64,000 nucleotides of DNA, taken from the NCBI GenBank assembly GCA_020725115.1, contig DYFR01000003.1:62001-126000 (forward strand), read 5' to 3'. The stretch comes from Thiohalomonas denitrificans. Lineage in GTDB: Bacteria > Pseudomonadota > Gammaproteobacteria > Thiohalomonadales > Thiohalomonadaceae. Shown here piece by piece: positions 39,054-49,986 of the stretch. Made by a program: the position numbers and the translations under genes. Numbering within the stretch: position 1 is the stretch's first letter; every line of letters starts with the position of its first letter. Below the pieces are notes generated by a model, which worked only from the letters and a program-made list of their open reading frames with translations, was not told the DNA's origin and searched no databases.

Positions 39054-39836
39054 ATGACCCTACTGGTCTGGATTATCGTTTTTTCCCTCATCGGCGGCGT
39101 ACTCAGTGTGCTGGCGGCCGGTCTGTTCCTGCTCCTGCCGGAACAGCGCCGGGCGCGTCTGTTGCCGCACGCAGTCAGTTTTGCCATCGGCGCCCTGCTC
39201 GGCGCAGCCTTTCTCGCCCTGCTGCCCCATGCCATCGAGGGCGAGGGGGTGACCGATGTGCATCACATCACCATGACGGTGCTGTTCGGCATCCTCGGCT
39301 TCTTTCTGCTGGAAAAAATGGTGTTGTGGCGCCACTGTCACAGCAACCACTGCGAGGCGCACGGCATCGAGCACGTGCACAACCGTGAGGCCGCGGCCGG
39401 CCACCTGATCCTCATCGGTGACGGCATCCACAATTTCGTCGACGGCATCCTCATCGCGGCCGCGTTCCTCACCGACATCCATCTCGGTATCGTTACGGCC
39501 CTGGCCGTCGCCGCCCACGAGATCCCGCAGGAGGTGGGTGACTTCGCCATCCTGCTGCACAGCGGCTTCAGCCGCGCCCGCGCCCTGCTGTTCAACCTGC
39601 TGTCCAGCCTGACCACCGTGGTGGGTGCGGTACTGGCCTATTTCAGCCTGAGCGGCCTGGAGCACGTGGTGCCCTATATTCTGGCCATCGCCGCCGCCAG
39701 TTTCATCTATATCGCCGTGGCCGATCTGATCCCCGGCCTGCACCGGCGTCTGCACATCGAGGCAACGGCGCAGCAGCTGATTCTCATCGGCGCCGGCGTG
39801 GCGGTGATCTTCATCGCCCATTCCACCCTGCATTAG
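39054..39836 (+). CDS. ZIP family divalent metal transporter
   Basis: This 260-residue inner membrane protein has eight predicted helices and the ZIP signatures in helix IV (LIGDGIHNFVDGILIAAAF) and helix V (AVAAHEIPQEVGDFAILLH). It probably imports zinc or another divalent cation. A His-rich cytoplasmic loop (HCHSNHCEAHGIEHVH) between helices III and IV is typical. ATG 39054 is preferred; a longer frame overlaps pgeF. Confidence 0.9.
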   Translation: MTLLVWIIVFSLIGGVLSVLAAGLFLLLPEQRRARLLPHAVSFAIGALLGAAFLALLPHAIEGEGVTDVHHITMTVLFGILGFFLLEKMVLWRHCHSNHCEAHGIEHVHNREAAAGHLILIGDGIHNFVDGILIAAAFLTDIHLGIVTALAVAAHEIPQEVGDFAILLHSGFSRARALLFNLLSSLTTVVGAVLAYFSLSGLEHVVPYILAIAAASFIYIAVADLIPGLHRRLHIEATAQQLILIGAGVAVIFIAHSTLH

Positions 39837-39848
39837 AGGGAGTCATTT

Positions 39849-40370
39849 ATGAATCACTGGTACATGCTGACCCTGGTGGGCAAGGATCGGCCCGGCATCG
39901 TGGCCAAGGTGACGGCGGCGCTGTACGACGGCGGCTGCAATCTTGGCGAGGCGTCCATGATGCGCCTGGGCGGCAACTTCACCATCATGCTGATGGTGGA
40001 TTTCGAGCGTTCCAGCAAGGCACTCACCGACCTGATCAGCCCGGTGGCCGAGTCGCTCGACCTGCACCTGCACCTGGACCGCATCGAGGGAAAACTGCAC
40101 CAGCACGTGGAGCCGGACGTGCGTATCACCGTCTATGGCGCCGACCGTGCCGGCATCGTCGCCAAGGTCACAGCGGCCCTGGCCGAGGCCGGGCTCAACA
40201 TCACCGATCTGGAATCCATGGTGGGCGGCAGCGAAGACAAGCCGATCTACGTCATGCAGATCGAGGGCACGGCGGCAGAAGGCATCGAGTCGCTGCAGGC
40301 GGCGGTGGACGTGATTCGCAAGGACGGCGTGGAGGCCCATCTGGAACCGATCGAAACGATGATCGGTTGA
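39849..40370 (+). CDS. GcvR-like protein with two ACT domains
   Basis: This 173-residue protein has two ACT domains (MLTLVGKDRPGIVAKVTAAL at about residues 6-25 and VYGADRAGIVAKVTAALAEA at about 95-114). It belongs to the glycine cleavage system regulatory protein (GcvR) group, which senses small ligands such as amino acids. No gcv genes are near, so the regulated target is unknown. def follows after 10 nt, suggesting an operon. Confidence 0.85.
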   Translation: MNHWYMLTLVGKDRPGIVAKVTAALYDGGCNLGEASMMRLGGNFTIMLMVDFERSSKALTDLISPVAESLDLHLHLDRIEGKLHQHVEPDVRITVYGADRAGIVAKVTAALAEAGLNITDLESMVGGSEDKPIYVMQIEGTAAEGIESLQAAVDVIRKDGVEAHLEPIETMIG

Positions 40371-40380
40371 ACGGTGCCCC

Positions 40381-40911
40381 ATGGCGATCCTTGAAATCCT
40401 CACCTACCCGGATGAGCGGCTGAAGCAGGAGTCGCAGCCGGTCGAACAGTTCGACGATGAGCTGCGCGCCTTTCTCGCCGATCTGGAACAGACCATGCTG
40501 GCCGGTCCCGGCGGTGTCGGCATCGCGGCGCCGCAGGTGGGCCGCTTTCAGCGCATCGTCATCGTCGACTGCTCGCGCACGCGCAAGCCGGTGCCCAACC
40601 ACGGCCGGCTGTTCATCATCAATCCGGAGATCACTGCCTGGGAGGGCATGGCCAGCGGTCGCGAGGGCTGCATGTCGGTGCCCGACTACACCGGCAACGT
40701 GATCCGTGCCGAGAAGATCTCGCTGCATTACTACGACCCGGATGGCAATGTGCGGCAACTCGAGGCCGAGGGCTACGAGGCACGCGCCATCCAGCACGAA
40801 ATCGATCACCTCGACGGCCTGCTGTTCCTCGATCGCCTGGTGAGCCGACGCAACGATCTGTTCCGGCGCAAGGTGTATCAGCCTGCGCCGGACCCGAAGC
40901 AAAAAGACTAA
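40381..40911 (+). CDS. def: Peptide deformylase
   Basis: Def removes the formyl group from nascent peptides using Fe2+ or Zn2+. The 176-residue product has all three motifs: GVGIAAPQVGRFQRI, EGCMSVPDY and QHEIDHLDGLLFLDRL. The gene is separate from the usual def-fmt pair, so it may be a second copy in the genome. Confidence 0.95.
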   Translation: MAILEILTYPDERLKQESQPVEQFDDELRAFLADLEQTMLAGPGGVGIAAPQVGRFQRIVIVDCSRTRKPVPNHGRLFIINPEITAWEGMASGREGCMSVPDYTGNVIRAEKISLHYYDPDGNVRQLEAEGYEARAIQHEIDHLDGLLFLDRLVSRRNDLFRRKVYQPAPDPKQKD

Positions 40912-40993
40912 ACGCAGAGACGCGGAGGGCGCAGAGATGCTGTTAAATATGGGTCACCTCTGCGAACTCGGCGCCTCTGCGCCTCTGCATTAA
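40909..40993. repeat. Palindromic junction repeat, family A (copy 3)
   Basis: The left arm (40909-40936) starts inside the def stop codon, and the right arm (about 40955-40993) ends right before the acyltransferase ATG. The loop is only about 18 nt. Octamer units are the same as in the other A copies. A short frame in it ends at a TAA directly touching the next ATG. Confidence 0.85.
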
Positions 40994-41695
40994 ATGTTTT
41001 CTTTGATTCTCGTCCTGCTGTTCGTTCTGCTCGGCCTGGCGTGGTTCTGGCTGCTGCGCGCGCTGGATCGTGCCCACATCGCCGACTGGGGTGGGCGCTG
41101 GGTGAACCGTATCGACGGCTTCAACCGCCTGTTCTGCCACCGCTTCCACCGCCTGTCCGCCGACTGCCTGCCGCTGCCCGGGTCCGGCCCGGCGCTGGTG
41201 GTGGCCAATCATGTTTCCGGCCTGGATCCGCTGCTGCTGTGCGCCGCCAGCCGCCGCCCGCTGCGTTTCATCATTGCCGCCGAGCAATACAATCGTTTCG
41301 GCCTGCGCTGGCTGTTCCGCGCTGCCGGCTGCATCCCGGTGGACCGCAGCGGCCGGCCCGAGCGCGCCTTCCGCGAGGCGCTCAGGGCGCTGGCCGCCGG
41401 CGAGGTGGTGGCGCTGTTTCCCCACGGCATGATCCATCTTGATTCCGAGCCGCCGCGGCCGCTCAAGCGCGGCGTGGCGCGGCTGGCGCAACTGGCCGAC
41501 TGTCCGGTCTACCCGGTGCGCATCGAGGGAGTGAAGGGAGAGGGGCAGATTATCCGCGGCGTGTTCCGGCGCGGCAACCCGCGCCTTACCAGCCACACAC
41601 CCCTCAACTGCCACCAGCTCAGCGACGGCGACTGCCTGCGCTACATTTCCGAATACATCGAGCCGCACCGCATTGATTCCGAAACTACTTCTTAG
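40994..41695 (+). CDS. PlsC-type lysophospholipid acyltransferase
   Basis: This 233-residue protein has one N-terminal membrane helix and an acyltransferase domain with motif I NHVSGLDPLLL (HxxxxD) and motif II VDRSGRPERAFREAL. Motif III reads FPHGMIHLD in place of the usual FPEGTRS, so the Glu and Ser/Thr are replaced. It probably acylates lysophosphatidic acid or a related lipid, but the changed motif leaves the acceptor open. Confidence 0.82.
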   Translation: MFSLILVLLFVLLGLAWFWLLRALDRAHIADWGGRWVNRIDGFNRLFCHRFHRLSADCLPLPGSGPALVVANHVSGLDPLLLCAASRRPLRFIIAAEQYNRFGLRWLFRAAGCIPVDRSGRPERAFREALRALAAGEVVALFPHGMIHLDSEPPRPLKRGVARLAQLADCPVYPVRIEGVKGEGQIIRGVFRRGNPRLTSHTPLNCHQLSDGDCLRYISEYIEPHRIDSETTS

Positions 41696-41835
41696 TCCGC
41701 AAATGAACGCGAATGGACGCAAATCAGGCGGCAGATAAAAGCCGTGAGGCAGCCGCACCGCGTTACTTACCGGATGGGTAGGCCACCCTTTGTAGCACTA
41801 TGAATATTTGCGTCCATTCGCGTTCATTTGCGGAC
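41694..41835. repeat. Palindromic junction repeat, family D (copy 1)
   Basis: The arms 41694-41724 and 41805-41835 are perfect 31-nt inverted repeats (AGTCCGCAAATGAACGCGAA and so on). The left arm overlaps the stop of the acyltransferase gene. The 80-nt loop contains GTGAGGCAGCCGCACCG, which recurs at 60707-60723 in the other D copy in reverse orientation (16/17). Confidence 0.93.
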
Positions 41836-41887
41836 TGACAGTGGTTTTAGATTTTTGCGGTTGTATGGGCCCTTGGTTTGATACCCT

Positions 41888-41914
41888 CTTGAAGCGTGGG
41901 TGTACCGGCCCCAT
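41888..41914 (+). promoter_or_regulatory. Sigma-32 heat shock promoter of clpB
   Basis: CTTGAA (41888-41893) and CCCCAT (41909-41914), followed by CT, are separated by 15 nt and match the RpoH consensus CTTGAA-N(13-17)-CCCCATNT. The clpB start is 45 nt downstream of the -10. It lies just after the D1 repeat. Confidence 0.85.
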
Positions 41915-41958
41915 CTCTGGAGCCAATCGCAACTTGCAACCGAATAGAGGTTTCTCCC

Positions 41959-44535
<2,577 letters not shown>

Positions 44536-44573
44536 ACAACTTGCAACTTGTCACTTGCAACTTGTAACTTGCC
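44536..44573. repeat. Family C single arm after clpB
   Basis: AACAACTTGCAACTTGTCAC and following units are one arm of the C type (complement orientation) with no partner arm nearby. It begins right after the clpB stop and ends 4 nt before the next gene start. It could be a decayed or half element. Confidence 0.75.
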
Positions 44574-44577
44574 TGCC

Positions 44578-45393
44578 ATGCAACGTATAGAACCCTGGTG
44601 GGGCGACTTCGAGCTGGCGGAAGGTACGGCAGGGCGCTGGAGCATCGGCCCGGCGCAGCTGTGGATCGTGCATCAGCCGCGCGAGTGGCGCATCGGTTAT
44701 CTGCTGGGTGAGGAGAGCAGCGAGGAACGCAGTGAGCATGAACTGGGACTGGCACCGGCACAGATGCCGGGGCAGGCCGGACTCAGTCGCTACAGTTTCC
44801 AGGCCTCGACCTCGTCATTGTCGCTCATGCCGCTGTTGGCAGATCGCCCGGTGATCTCGCGGCCGGATGTGGCGCTGTACATTCCTCCGGCGCAGTCCAT
44901 TCAGCTTTATGTCAGCACGCCGCTATGGTTGCAGGTGCGCGCGCAAGGTGCGCTGTTGCAGGAGCAGCCGGTGGTGCGTCCTTCCGATACCTGGGCCGGA
45001 CCGACCACACGCCCCGGCGGCTTGTCCTATGCGGCATCCACCATGGCACGTACCACGCTGGAGGATTTTCCCTACAGTTCCTGGCGGGCGGTGACGCCGA
45101 TCCGCATCACCAACACCGGCAGCGACATGGCGGCGGTGGAGCGCCTGCATCTGCCGGTGCCGTTTCTTTCGCTGTACCAGGCAGGGAACGGCACCTTGTG
45201 GACCGAGGCGGTGGAGCTGACGCGTGGCGATGACAATGCGCTGGAGCTGGAGCGGCTGGGTACCACGGCGCCAGCCGAGGCCGGTGCCAGTACCCTGGTC
45301 AACGAACCACGGCGCCGTGCCGACCGCGGCCTGCTGAGCAAGGCCTTCGGCACCCTGTTCGGACGCGGAGGCAGTGACGATGGAATCGCTTAG
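44578..45393 (+). CDS. DUF432-like protein of unknown function
   Basis: This 271-residue protein has no signal peptide or membrane helix. Its start IEPWWGDFELAEG and the IGPAQLWIVHQPREWRIGY stretch resemble DUF432 proteins as I recall them. The body is beta-rich with ISRPDVALYIPPAQSIQLYV and a basic C terminus. It overlaps the downstream MscS gene by 14 nt, so it may assist or regulate that channel; this is inference from position. Family name held with moderate confidence. Confidence 0.6.
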   Translation: MQRIEPWWGDFELAEGTAGRWSIGPAQLWIVHQPREWRIGYLLGEESSEERSEHELGLAPAQMPGQAGLSRYSFQASTSSLSLMPLLADRPVISRPDVALYIPPAQSIQLYVSTPLWLQVRAQGALLQEQPVVRPSDTWAGPTTRPGGLSYAASTMARTTLEDFPYSSWRAVTPIRITNTGSDMAAVERLHLPVPFLSLYQAGNGTLWTEAVELTRGDDNALELERLGTTAPAEAGASTLVNEPRRRADRGLLSKAFGTLFGRGGSDDGIA

Positions 45394-46222
45394 CGGCATC
45401 GATTGGGGCGCCTGGCTGCGTGCCGGCCTGATCCTGGTTGTTGGCTGGGTGCTGGCCAAGGGCGTGAGTCTGGCAGCAGGCCGTGCGGCCAAGCGCTATA
45501 CCGCAGCGCAGGAGACCATGCTGGTGCAGCGCGTGGTGTTCTATGCGGTGCTGGCGCTGACCGTGGTAACGGCGCTGCAACAGATGGGCTTCAATCTCGG
45601 CGTGCTGCTCGGCGCAGCGGGCATTCTCACCGTGGCGGTGGGCTTCGCCTCGCAGACCTCGGCCTCCAACCTGATCAGTGGTCTGTTTCTCATCGGCGAG
45701 CGCGCCTTCGTGGTGGGTGACACCATCAAGGTGGGCAATACCATCGGCGAGGTGCTGTCCATCGATCTGCTGTCGGTGAAGCTGCGTACGCCGGACAATC
45801 TGTTCGTGCGCGTGCCCAACGAGACGATGATCAAGGCGGAGATCACCAATCTCACGCGTTTCCCGATCCGTCGCCTGGATTTGCAGGTCGGCGTCAATTA
45901 CCGGGAAGACATGGGCAAGGTGCAGCGAGTGTTGCAGGACGTGGCGGAGCGCAATCCGCTCTGCCTGGCGGAGCCCAAGCCGCTGTTCATCTTCACCGGT
46001 TTCGGCGATTCGTCGATGAACCTGCAGTTCTCGGTGTGGGCGGTGCGGGAGAACTTCCTCGAGCTGCGCAATACCATCCAGCACGAGATCAAGCTGGCCT
46101 TCGATGCCAGCGGCATCGATATTCCCTACCCGCAGCGTGTGTTGCACATGGCGGAGCCGCTGGTCGTGCGGCAGGAGGCGCCACCGGCGGATGATAAAGG
46201 GATCGGCGACACAAGGGAATGA
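45380..46222 (+). CDS. MscS-family mechanosensitive channel
   Basis: This 280-residue protein forms small-conductance channels that release solutes on hypoosmotic shock. It has an N-terminal membrane helix, two further helices including the pore helix with LGAAGILTVAVGFASQTSAS, then the beta domain (GDTIKVGNTIGEVLSIDLLS) and the C-terminal alpha/beta domain. ATG 45380 has GGAGG 8 nt upstream; GTG 45374 is possible. It overlaps the DUF432-like gene. Confidence 0.92.
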   Translation: MESLSGIDWGAWLRAGLILVVGWVLAKGVSLAAGRAAKRYTAAQETMLVQRVVFYAVLALTVVTALQQMGFNLGVLLGAAGILTVAVGFASQTSASNLISGLFLIGERAFVVGDTIKVGNTIGEVLSIDLLSVKLRTPDNLFVRVPNETMIKAEITNLTRFPIRRLDLQVGVNYREDMGKVQRVLQDVAERNPLCLAEPKPLFIFTGFGDSSMNLQFSVWAVRENFLELRNTIQHEIKLAFDASGIDIPYPQRVLHMAEPLVVRQEAPPADDKGIGDTRE

Positions 46223-46297
46223 TATCGGTCCTGGCACCATCTCACTTCATGCAGGCACAATGTCGACCATTTTCATCGCAACGTAGAGGAGCAGCAG

Positions 46298-47242
46298 GTG
46301 GCCATTGCAGAACCGACCGTAGAGCAGTTCACCGGTAATCCTGTCGCCAAGTATGTGGCGGCCACCCGTCCGCCGTTTCTCCTCGCCAGCCTGGTGCCGG
46401 CACTTATAGGTATCGCGACGGCCTACCATGGCGGCGTGTCCATTCACGTGCTCGCGGCCGTGCTGACGGTAATCGGCGCGGTGGTGGTGCAGGCGGGTAT
46501 CAACGTGCTCAATGACTATTACGATGCACTCAATGGTACCGACGATACCAACACCGGACGCCTGTTCCCCTTCACCGGCGGCAGCCGCTTCATTCAGAAC
46601 GGGATATTCAGCCGTGAGGAGATGGCCCGTTTCGGTTTCATCCTGTTTGGCATCACGGCACTGATCGGTTTTTCCTTGTTGCCGCTGGCCGGTTCCGGCC
46701 TCATTGTCATCGGTCTGCTCGGCCTGGTGATCGGCTGGGCCTATTCGGCGCCGCCGCTGGCGCTCAACAGCCGTGGCCTGGGCGAACTGTGTGTGGCGGT
46801 GGGCTTCGGTTCAATCATTCCGCTGGGCGCAGACTTCGTGCAGCGCGGCGCCTTCGACCTGCTGCCGCTGTATGCCGGCGCGCCCTTCGCGTTGCTGGTG
46901 GCGAATCTGCTGTATATCAATCAATTCCCCGACCGCATCGCCGATGCCGCCGCCGGCAAGCATCACTGGGTAGTGCGCCTCGGTCCGCGCCGCGCGCGCT
47001 GGGGCTATCTGCTGCTGGTGCTGGGAGCCTATGGCGGCCTTGTCGGCATGGCACTGGGCGGTCTGCTGCCGCTGTGGTGTCTGCTCGGCCTGCTGGCCCT
47101 GCCGCTCTCGCTGCGTGCCGCCTTGGAACTGGTGCGTTATGCGGAGACCCCGGCACGGCTGGTACCGGCGATTCAGAGCACCATCGGCGCCATGCTCGGC
47201 CACGGCCTGCTGGTGGCGGTGGGGTTGTGGATCGCGGCATAG
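46298..47242 (+). CDS. UbiA-type prenyltransferase (MenA-like)
   Basis: This 314-residue integral membrane protein has about eight to nine helices and the two Asp-rich motifs of the family: NVLNDYYDALNGTDD and NQFPDRIADAAAGK. The sequence ATRPPFLLASLVPALIG is closest to 1,4-dihydroxy-2-naphthoate polyprenyltransferases. No other menaquinone genes are near, so the acceptor is uncertain. The start is a GTG preceded by GAGGAGCAG. Confidence 0.85.
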   Translation: MAIAEPTVEQFTGNPVAKYVAATRPPFLLASLVPALIGIATAYHGGVSIHVLAAVLTVIGAVVVQAGINVLNDYYDALNGTDDTNTGRLFPFTGGSRFIQNGIFSREEMARFGFILFGITALIGFSLLPLAGSGLIVIGLLGLVIGWAYSAPPLALNSRGLGELCVAVGFGSIIPLGADFVQRGAFDLLPLYAGAPFALLVANLLYINQFPDRIADAAAGKHHWVVRLGPRRARWGYLLLVLGAYGGLVGMALGGLLPLWCLLGLLALPLSLRAALELVRYAETPARLVPAIQSTIGAMLGHGLLVAVGLWIAA

Positions 47243-47253
47243 GCCGCGCATAT

Positions 47254-48492
47254 TTACGCCAGCAACTGCAACACGTCGGCAACGTCGCGGCGTGCCTCGC
47301 GCAGGATATCTGTCGCCAGCTCCGCGTCCAGTTTGCCGCGCGCGAGCTTGTGCCACGCCGGGAGGCTGGCGATAGCCGCGAGACGTTCCGGCGTTTCTTC
47401 CGCCAGCAGCAGTTGCTGGGAGATCACGATGGCATCCGCGTACTCGGCCTGCGCCACCGGGTCACGCTGCCAGTCTTCCGCCTCCAGGGCGATATTTACC
47501 GTTTCATTACCGAACTTCCATTGTCGCAGCACCATGGCGCCTACCTGACCGCGCAGGGCGCTGATGGCGTCGTCCAGCAGCTTTGCGTCCTGCGCCAGGG
47601 CCGCTTCCTGACTGGCGTAGTTGATCACCGGCAAGGCCCCGATGTCGTGCAGCAGGCCGATGAGCAAGGCACGATCCTTGTCCAATCCGGGTGTCATGCC
47701 TGCCAGCACGTAGCTCACGGCGCCCACCAGCACGCTGTGCTGCCACAGCGCGCGCATGCGTCGGTGCAGCAGCGGAGAATCGGTGTGGAACAGTTGGCGC
47801 AGGGTATAGGTCAGCACCAGGTCACGGGTGGTGCCGAGGCCGAGAAACATCACCGCCCCCTTGCAGCTGTAGATGGGAGTCTGTACGCCATACAGCGGGC
47901 TGTTGGCGGCCTGTACCAGACGCGCGGCCAGAACAGGATCGCTCTGGATCAGATGCGCTACCTCGTTGGCGTCGCAGTCGGGGTTTTGCACCGCTTCGCG
48001 CACGCGCACCGCCACGTCGGGCAGGTGGGGCAGCTGCAGGGCACCGGCGAGGTAGTCGCGGAAGATGGCGTGGAACAGCCGCTGACGCGGCTCGGCGGCA
48101 TCGGCGCCAATCTCTTCCAGCTGGTAGCTGTCCGCGGCGGCGGCGCGTGACAGCACCTCCAGCAAGGTGCTGTTGAAGCGGATATAACGCACGCGATCGA
48201 CGGCGGTGGCGGTGGCCGTGTGTGGTTGCTCCGGGTTCAACGCTTGTCGTGCCTTCTCCTCACCGCCGCGCAGCAGTTCGCGTCGTCCCTCGGGCCAGTC
48301 CAGTTGCACGGAGCCGTCCAGCAGATAAAAGGTCCACGGATCGCGATGGCCGCGCAGGAACAGGCGGCGGCCGGGATGAGCCTCCTCGATCTGGGTCTTT
48401 TGTGCCAGTTCGTCCAGTTCGGCCGCACCAAAATTGGCCAGCGGGTGCAGGGTCTGCAGAAAACGACGGATGGCAGGGACGTTGGCGGACAT
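47254..48492 (-). CDS. HDOD-domain protein with N-terminal cyclic-nucleotide-binding-like domain
   Basis: This 412-residue cytoplasmic protein has an N-terminal cNMP-binding-type beta barrel (residues about 5-130, with GRRLFLRGHRDPWTFYLLDG) and a C-terminal HDOD domain (LPHLPDVAVRVREAVQNPDC, then SDPVLAARLVQAANSPLYG). HDOD proteins are regulators without known catalysis. It is 56 nt downstream of hypE on the same strand but a link to hydrogenase is not shown. Confidence 0.88.
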   Translation of the reverse strand: MSANVPAIRRFLQTLHPLANFGAAELDELAQKTQIEEAHPGRRLFLRGHRDPWTFYLLDGSVQLDWPEGRRELLRGGEEKARQALNPEQPHTATATAVDRVRYIRFNSTLLEVLSRAAAADSYQLEEIGADAAEPRQRLFHAIFRDYLAGALQLPHLPDVAVRVREAVQNPDCDANEVAHLIQSDPVLAARLVQAANSPLYGVQTPIYSCKGAVMFLGLGTTRDLVLTYTLRQLFHTDSPLLHRRMRALWQHSVLVGAVSYVLAGMTPGLDKDRALLIGLLHDIGALPVINYASQEAALAQDAKLLDDAISALRGQVGAMVLRQWKFGNETVNIALEAEDWQRDPVAQAEYADAIVISQQLLLAEETPERLAAIASLPAWHKLARGKLDAELATDILREARRDVADVLQLLA

Positions 48493-48548
48493 GGCCTGAT
48501 TATCGCCTGAACCACGTGGTCAGCACATGAAAATTCTGCACCGTGCGT

Positions 48549-49550
48549 TCAGCAGATGCGCGGCAAGGGATCATCTTCCAGTTCTTCCAGCAGACGCTCG
48601 CCGCCCAGTGGTGTTTCCAGTACCACTTGATGATGACCGTTTTCCACCACGCCGATGATCGTCGCCTCCTTTCCTTGCGGCAGCGTGCGCCAGCGCTGTA
48701 GCGTCTCTTCCGCCGCCGCTGACTCAACTACCGCCACCACGCGGCCTTCGCAGGCGAGGTAATAGGGGTCGTAGCCCAGCATCTCGCACACCGCGCGTAC
48801 CGGATCGCGCACCGGGATCGCCGCCTCGCGCAGGCGCACGCCGAGACCGCGGGCGCGACAGATTTCATGCGCCACGGTGGCGAGTCCGCCGCGGGTGGGG
48901 TCGCGCATGAAACGCAGGCCGGGCAGGTCGAGCAGGACTGAAGTCAGCGGATAGACGCAGGCGGCATCGGATTGCAGGTCGCCGCGCAGGCCGAACTGTT
49001 CGCGCGCCAGCATCACCGCGGTGCCATGATCGCCCACCGGCCCGCTTACCAGCACGGCATCTCCTGCCTGAATTTGATGCATTCCCAGTTGCAGTCCGGT
49101 GCGGCGCACGCCGACGCCGGTGGTGGCGAGATACAGGCCGCTGCCCTCGCCGCGCGGCACCACCTTGGTGTCGCCCGCCACCACGCGCACATGGGCTTCG
49201 CGTGCTGCTGCGGCGAGGGAGCCGACCAGCCGATCCAGGGTGGCGAAGGCCAGCCCTTCCTCGATGAAGGCATTGACGGTGAGATACAGCGGCGTGGCGC
49301 CGGAAACTGCCAGGTCGTTGACCGTGCCATGCACCGCCAGCGCGCCGATGTCGCCGCCGGGAAACTCCAGTGGCTTGACGGTGAAGCCGTCGGTGGTGAT
49401 GAACAGATCGCCGGGGGGTACCTCGATGTGTGCGGCATCCACCTGTACATTCAGCGCCGGATTGGCCAGGTGACGGGCAAACACACCCTCGATCAGTTCG
49501 CGCATGAAGCGCCCGCCGTTGCCGTGGGCCAGGGTGATGTGTTCGCTCAT
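48549..49550 (-). CDS. hypE: HypE, hydrogenase maturation protein
   Basis: HypE dehydrates the carbamoyl group received from HypF to cyanide for the NiFe site. The 333-residue product has the AIR-synthase-type fold (LAHGNGGRFMRELIEGVF, GDLFITTDGFTV, VSGPVGDHGTAVMLARE) and ends in the required PRIC, with the terminal Cys that carries the thiocyanate. It is unlinked from the other hyp genes by about 1.4 kb. Confidence 0.96.
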   Translation of the reverse strand: MSEHITLAHGNGGRFMRELIEGVFARHLANPALNVQVDAAHIEVPPGDLFITTDGFTVKPLEFPGGDIGALAVHGTVNDLAVSGATPLYLTVNAFIEEGLAFATLDRLVGSLAAAAREAHVRVVAGDTKVVPRGEGSGLYLATTGVGVRRTGLQLGMHQIQAGDAVLVSGPVGDHGTAVMLAREQFGLRGDLQSDAACVYPLTSVLLDLPGLRFMRDPTRGGLATVAHEICRARGLGVRLREAAIPVRDPVRAVCEMLGYDPYYLACEGRVVAVVESAAAEETLQRWRTLPQGKEATIIGVVENGHHQVVLETPLGGERLLEELEDDPLPRIC

Positions 49551-49617
49551 GGTGCGTTTGCCGCGCAGGGATTTGGTGTAGGCTAACCCTTAAGCCTGTG
49601 GCGGGATAATACCACTC

Positions 49618-49986
49618 ATGGTTTACGAAGTGCTGGCCGACTTGATCCTGTTGCTGCATGCCGCTTTCATCCTGTTCGTGGTGTTGGGCGGGCTGCTGGT
49701 ATTGCGCTGGCCGCGGCTGGGCTGGCTGCAGCTGCCGGCGGCCATCTGGGGCACGCTGATCGCGCTGTTCGGCTGGTACTGCCCGCTGACGCCGCTGGAG
49801 AACCACTGGCGTGTGCTGGCCGGGCAGCAGGGCTATGACACCGGTTTCATTCAGCACTATCTGTTGTCGTTCATCTATCCCGAGGGGTTGACGCGACCGT
49901 TGCAGCTTGCCATGGGTATTGGCGTGATCGTTATCACGGCCACCGTCTATGCCGTGCTGTGGTGGCGCCGCCGGAGGCGCGCATGA
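49618..49986 (+). CDS. DUF2784 membrane protein
   Basis: This 122-residue protein has three to four hydrophobic helices and the family signature ADLILLLHAAFILFVVLGG, GWYCPLTPLENHWR and GFIQHYLL. The function is unknown. It is divergent from hypE and overlaps the next gene by 4 nt (ATGA), so the two are probably co-translated. Confidence 0.88.
   Translation: MVYEVLADLILLLHAAFILFVVLGGLLVLRWPRLGWLQLPAAIWGTLIALFGWYCPLTPLENHWRVLAGQQGYDTGFIQHYLLSFIYPEGLTRPLQLAMGIGVIVITATVYAVLWWRRRRRA

Noticed and set aside
37247-39235. A 662-codon minus-strand frame opposite rluD and pgeF
   Set aside because: It covers two genuine genes and a family B repeat in antisense, and has no ribosome binding site or motif.
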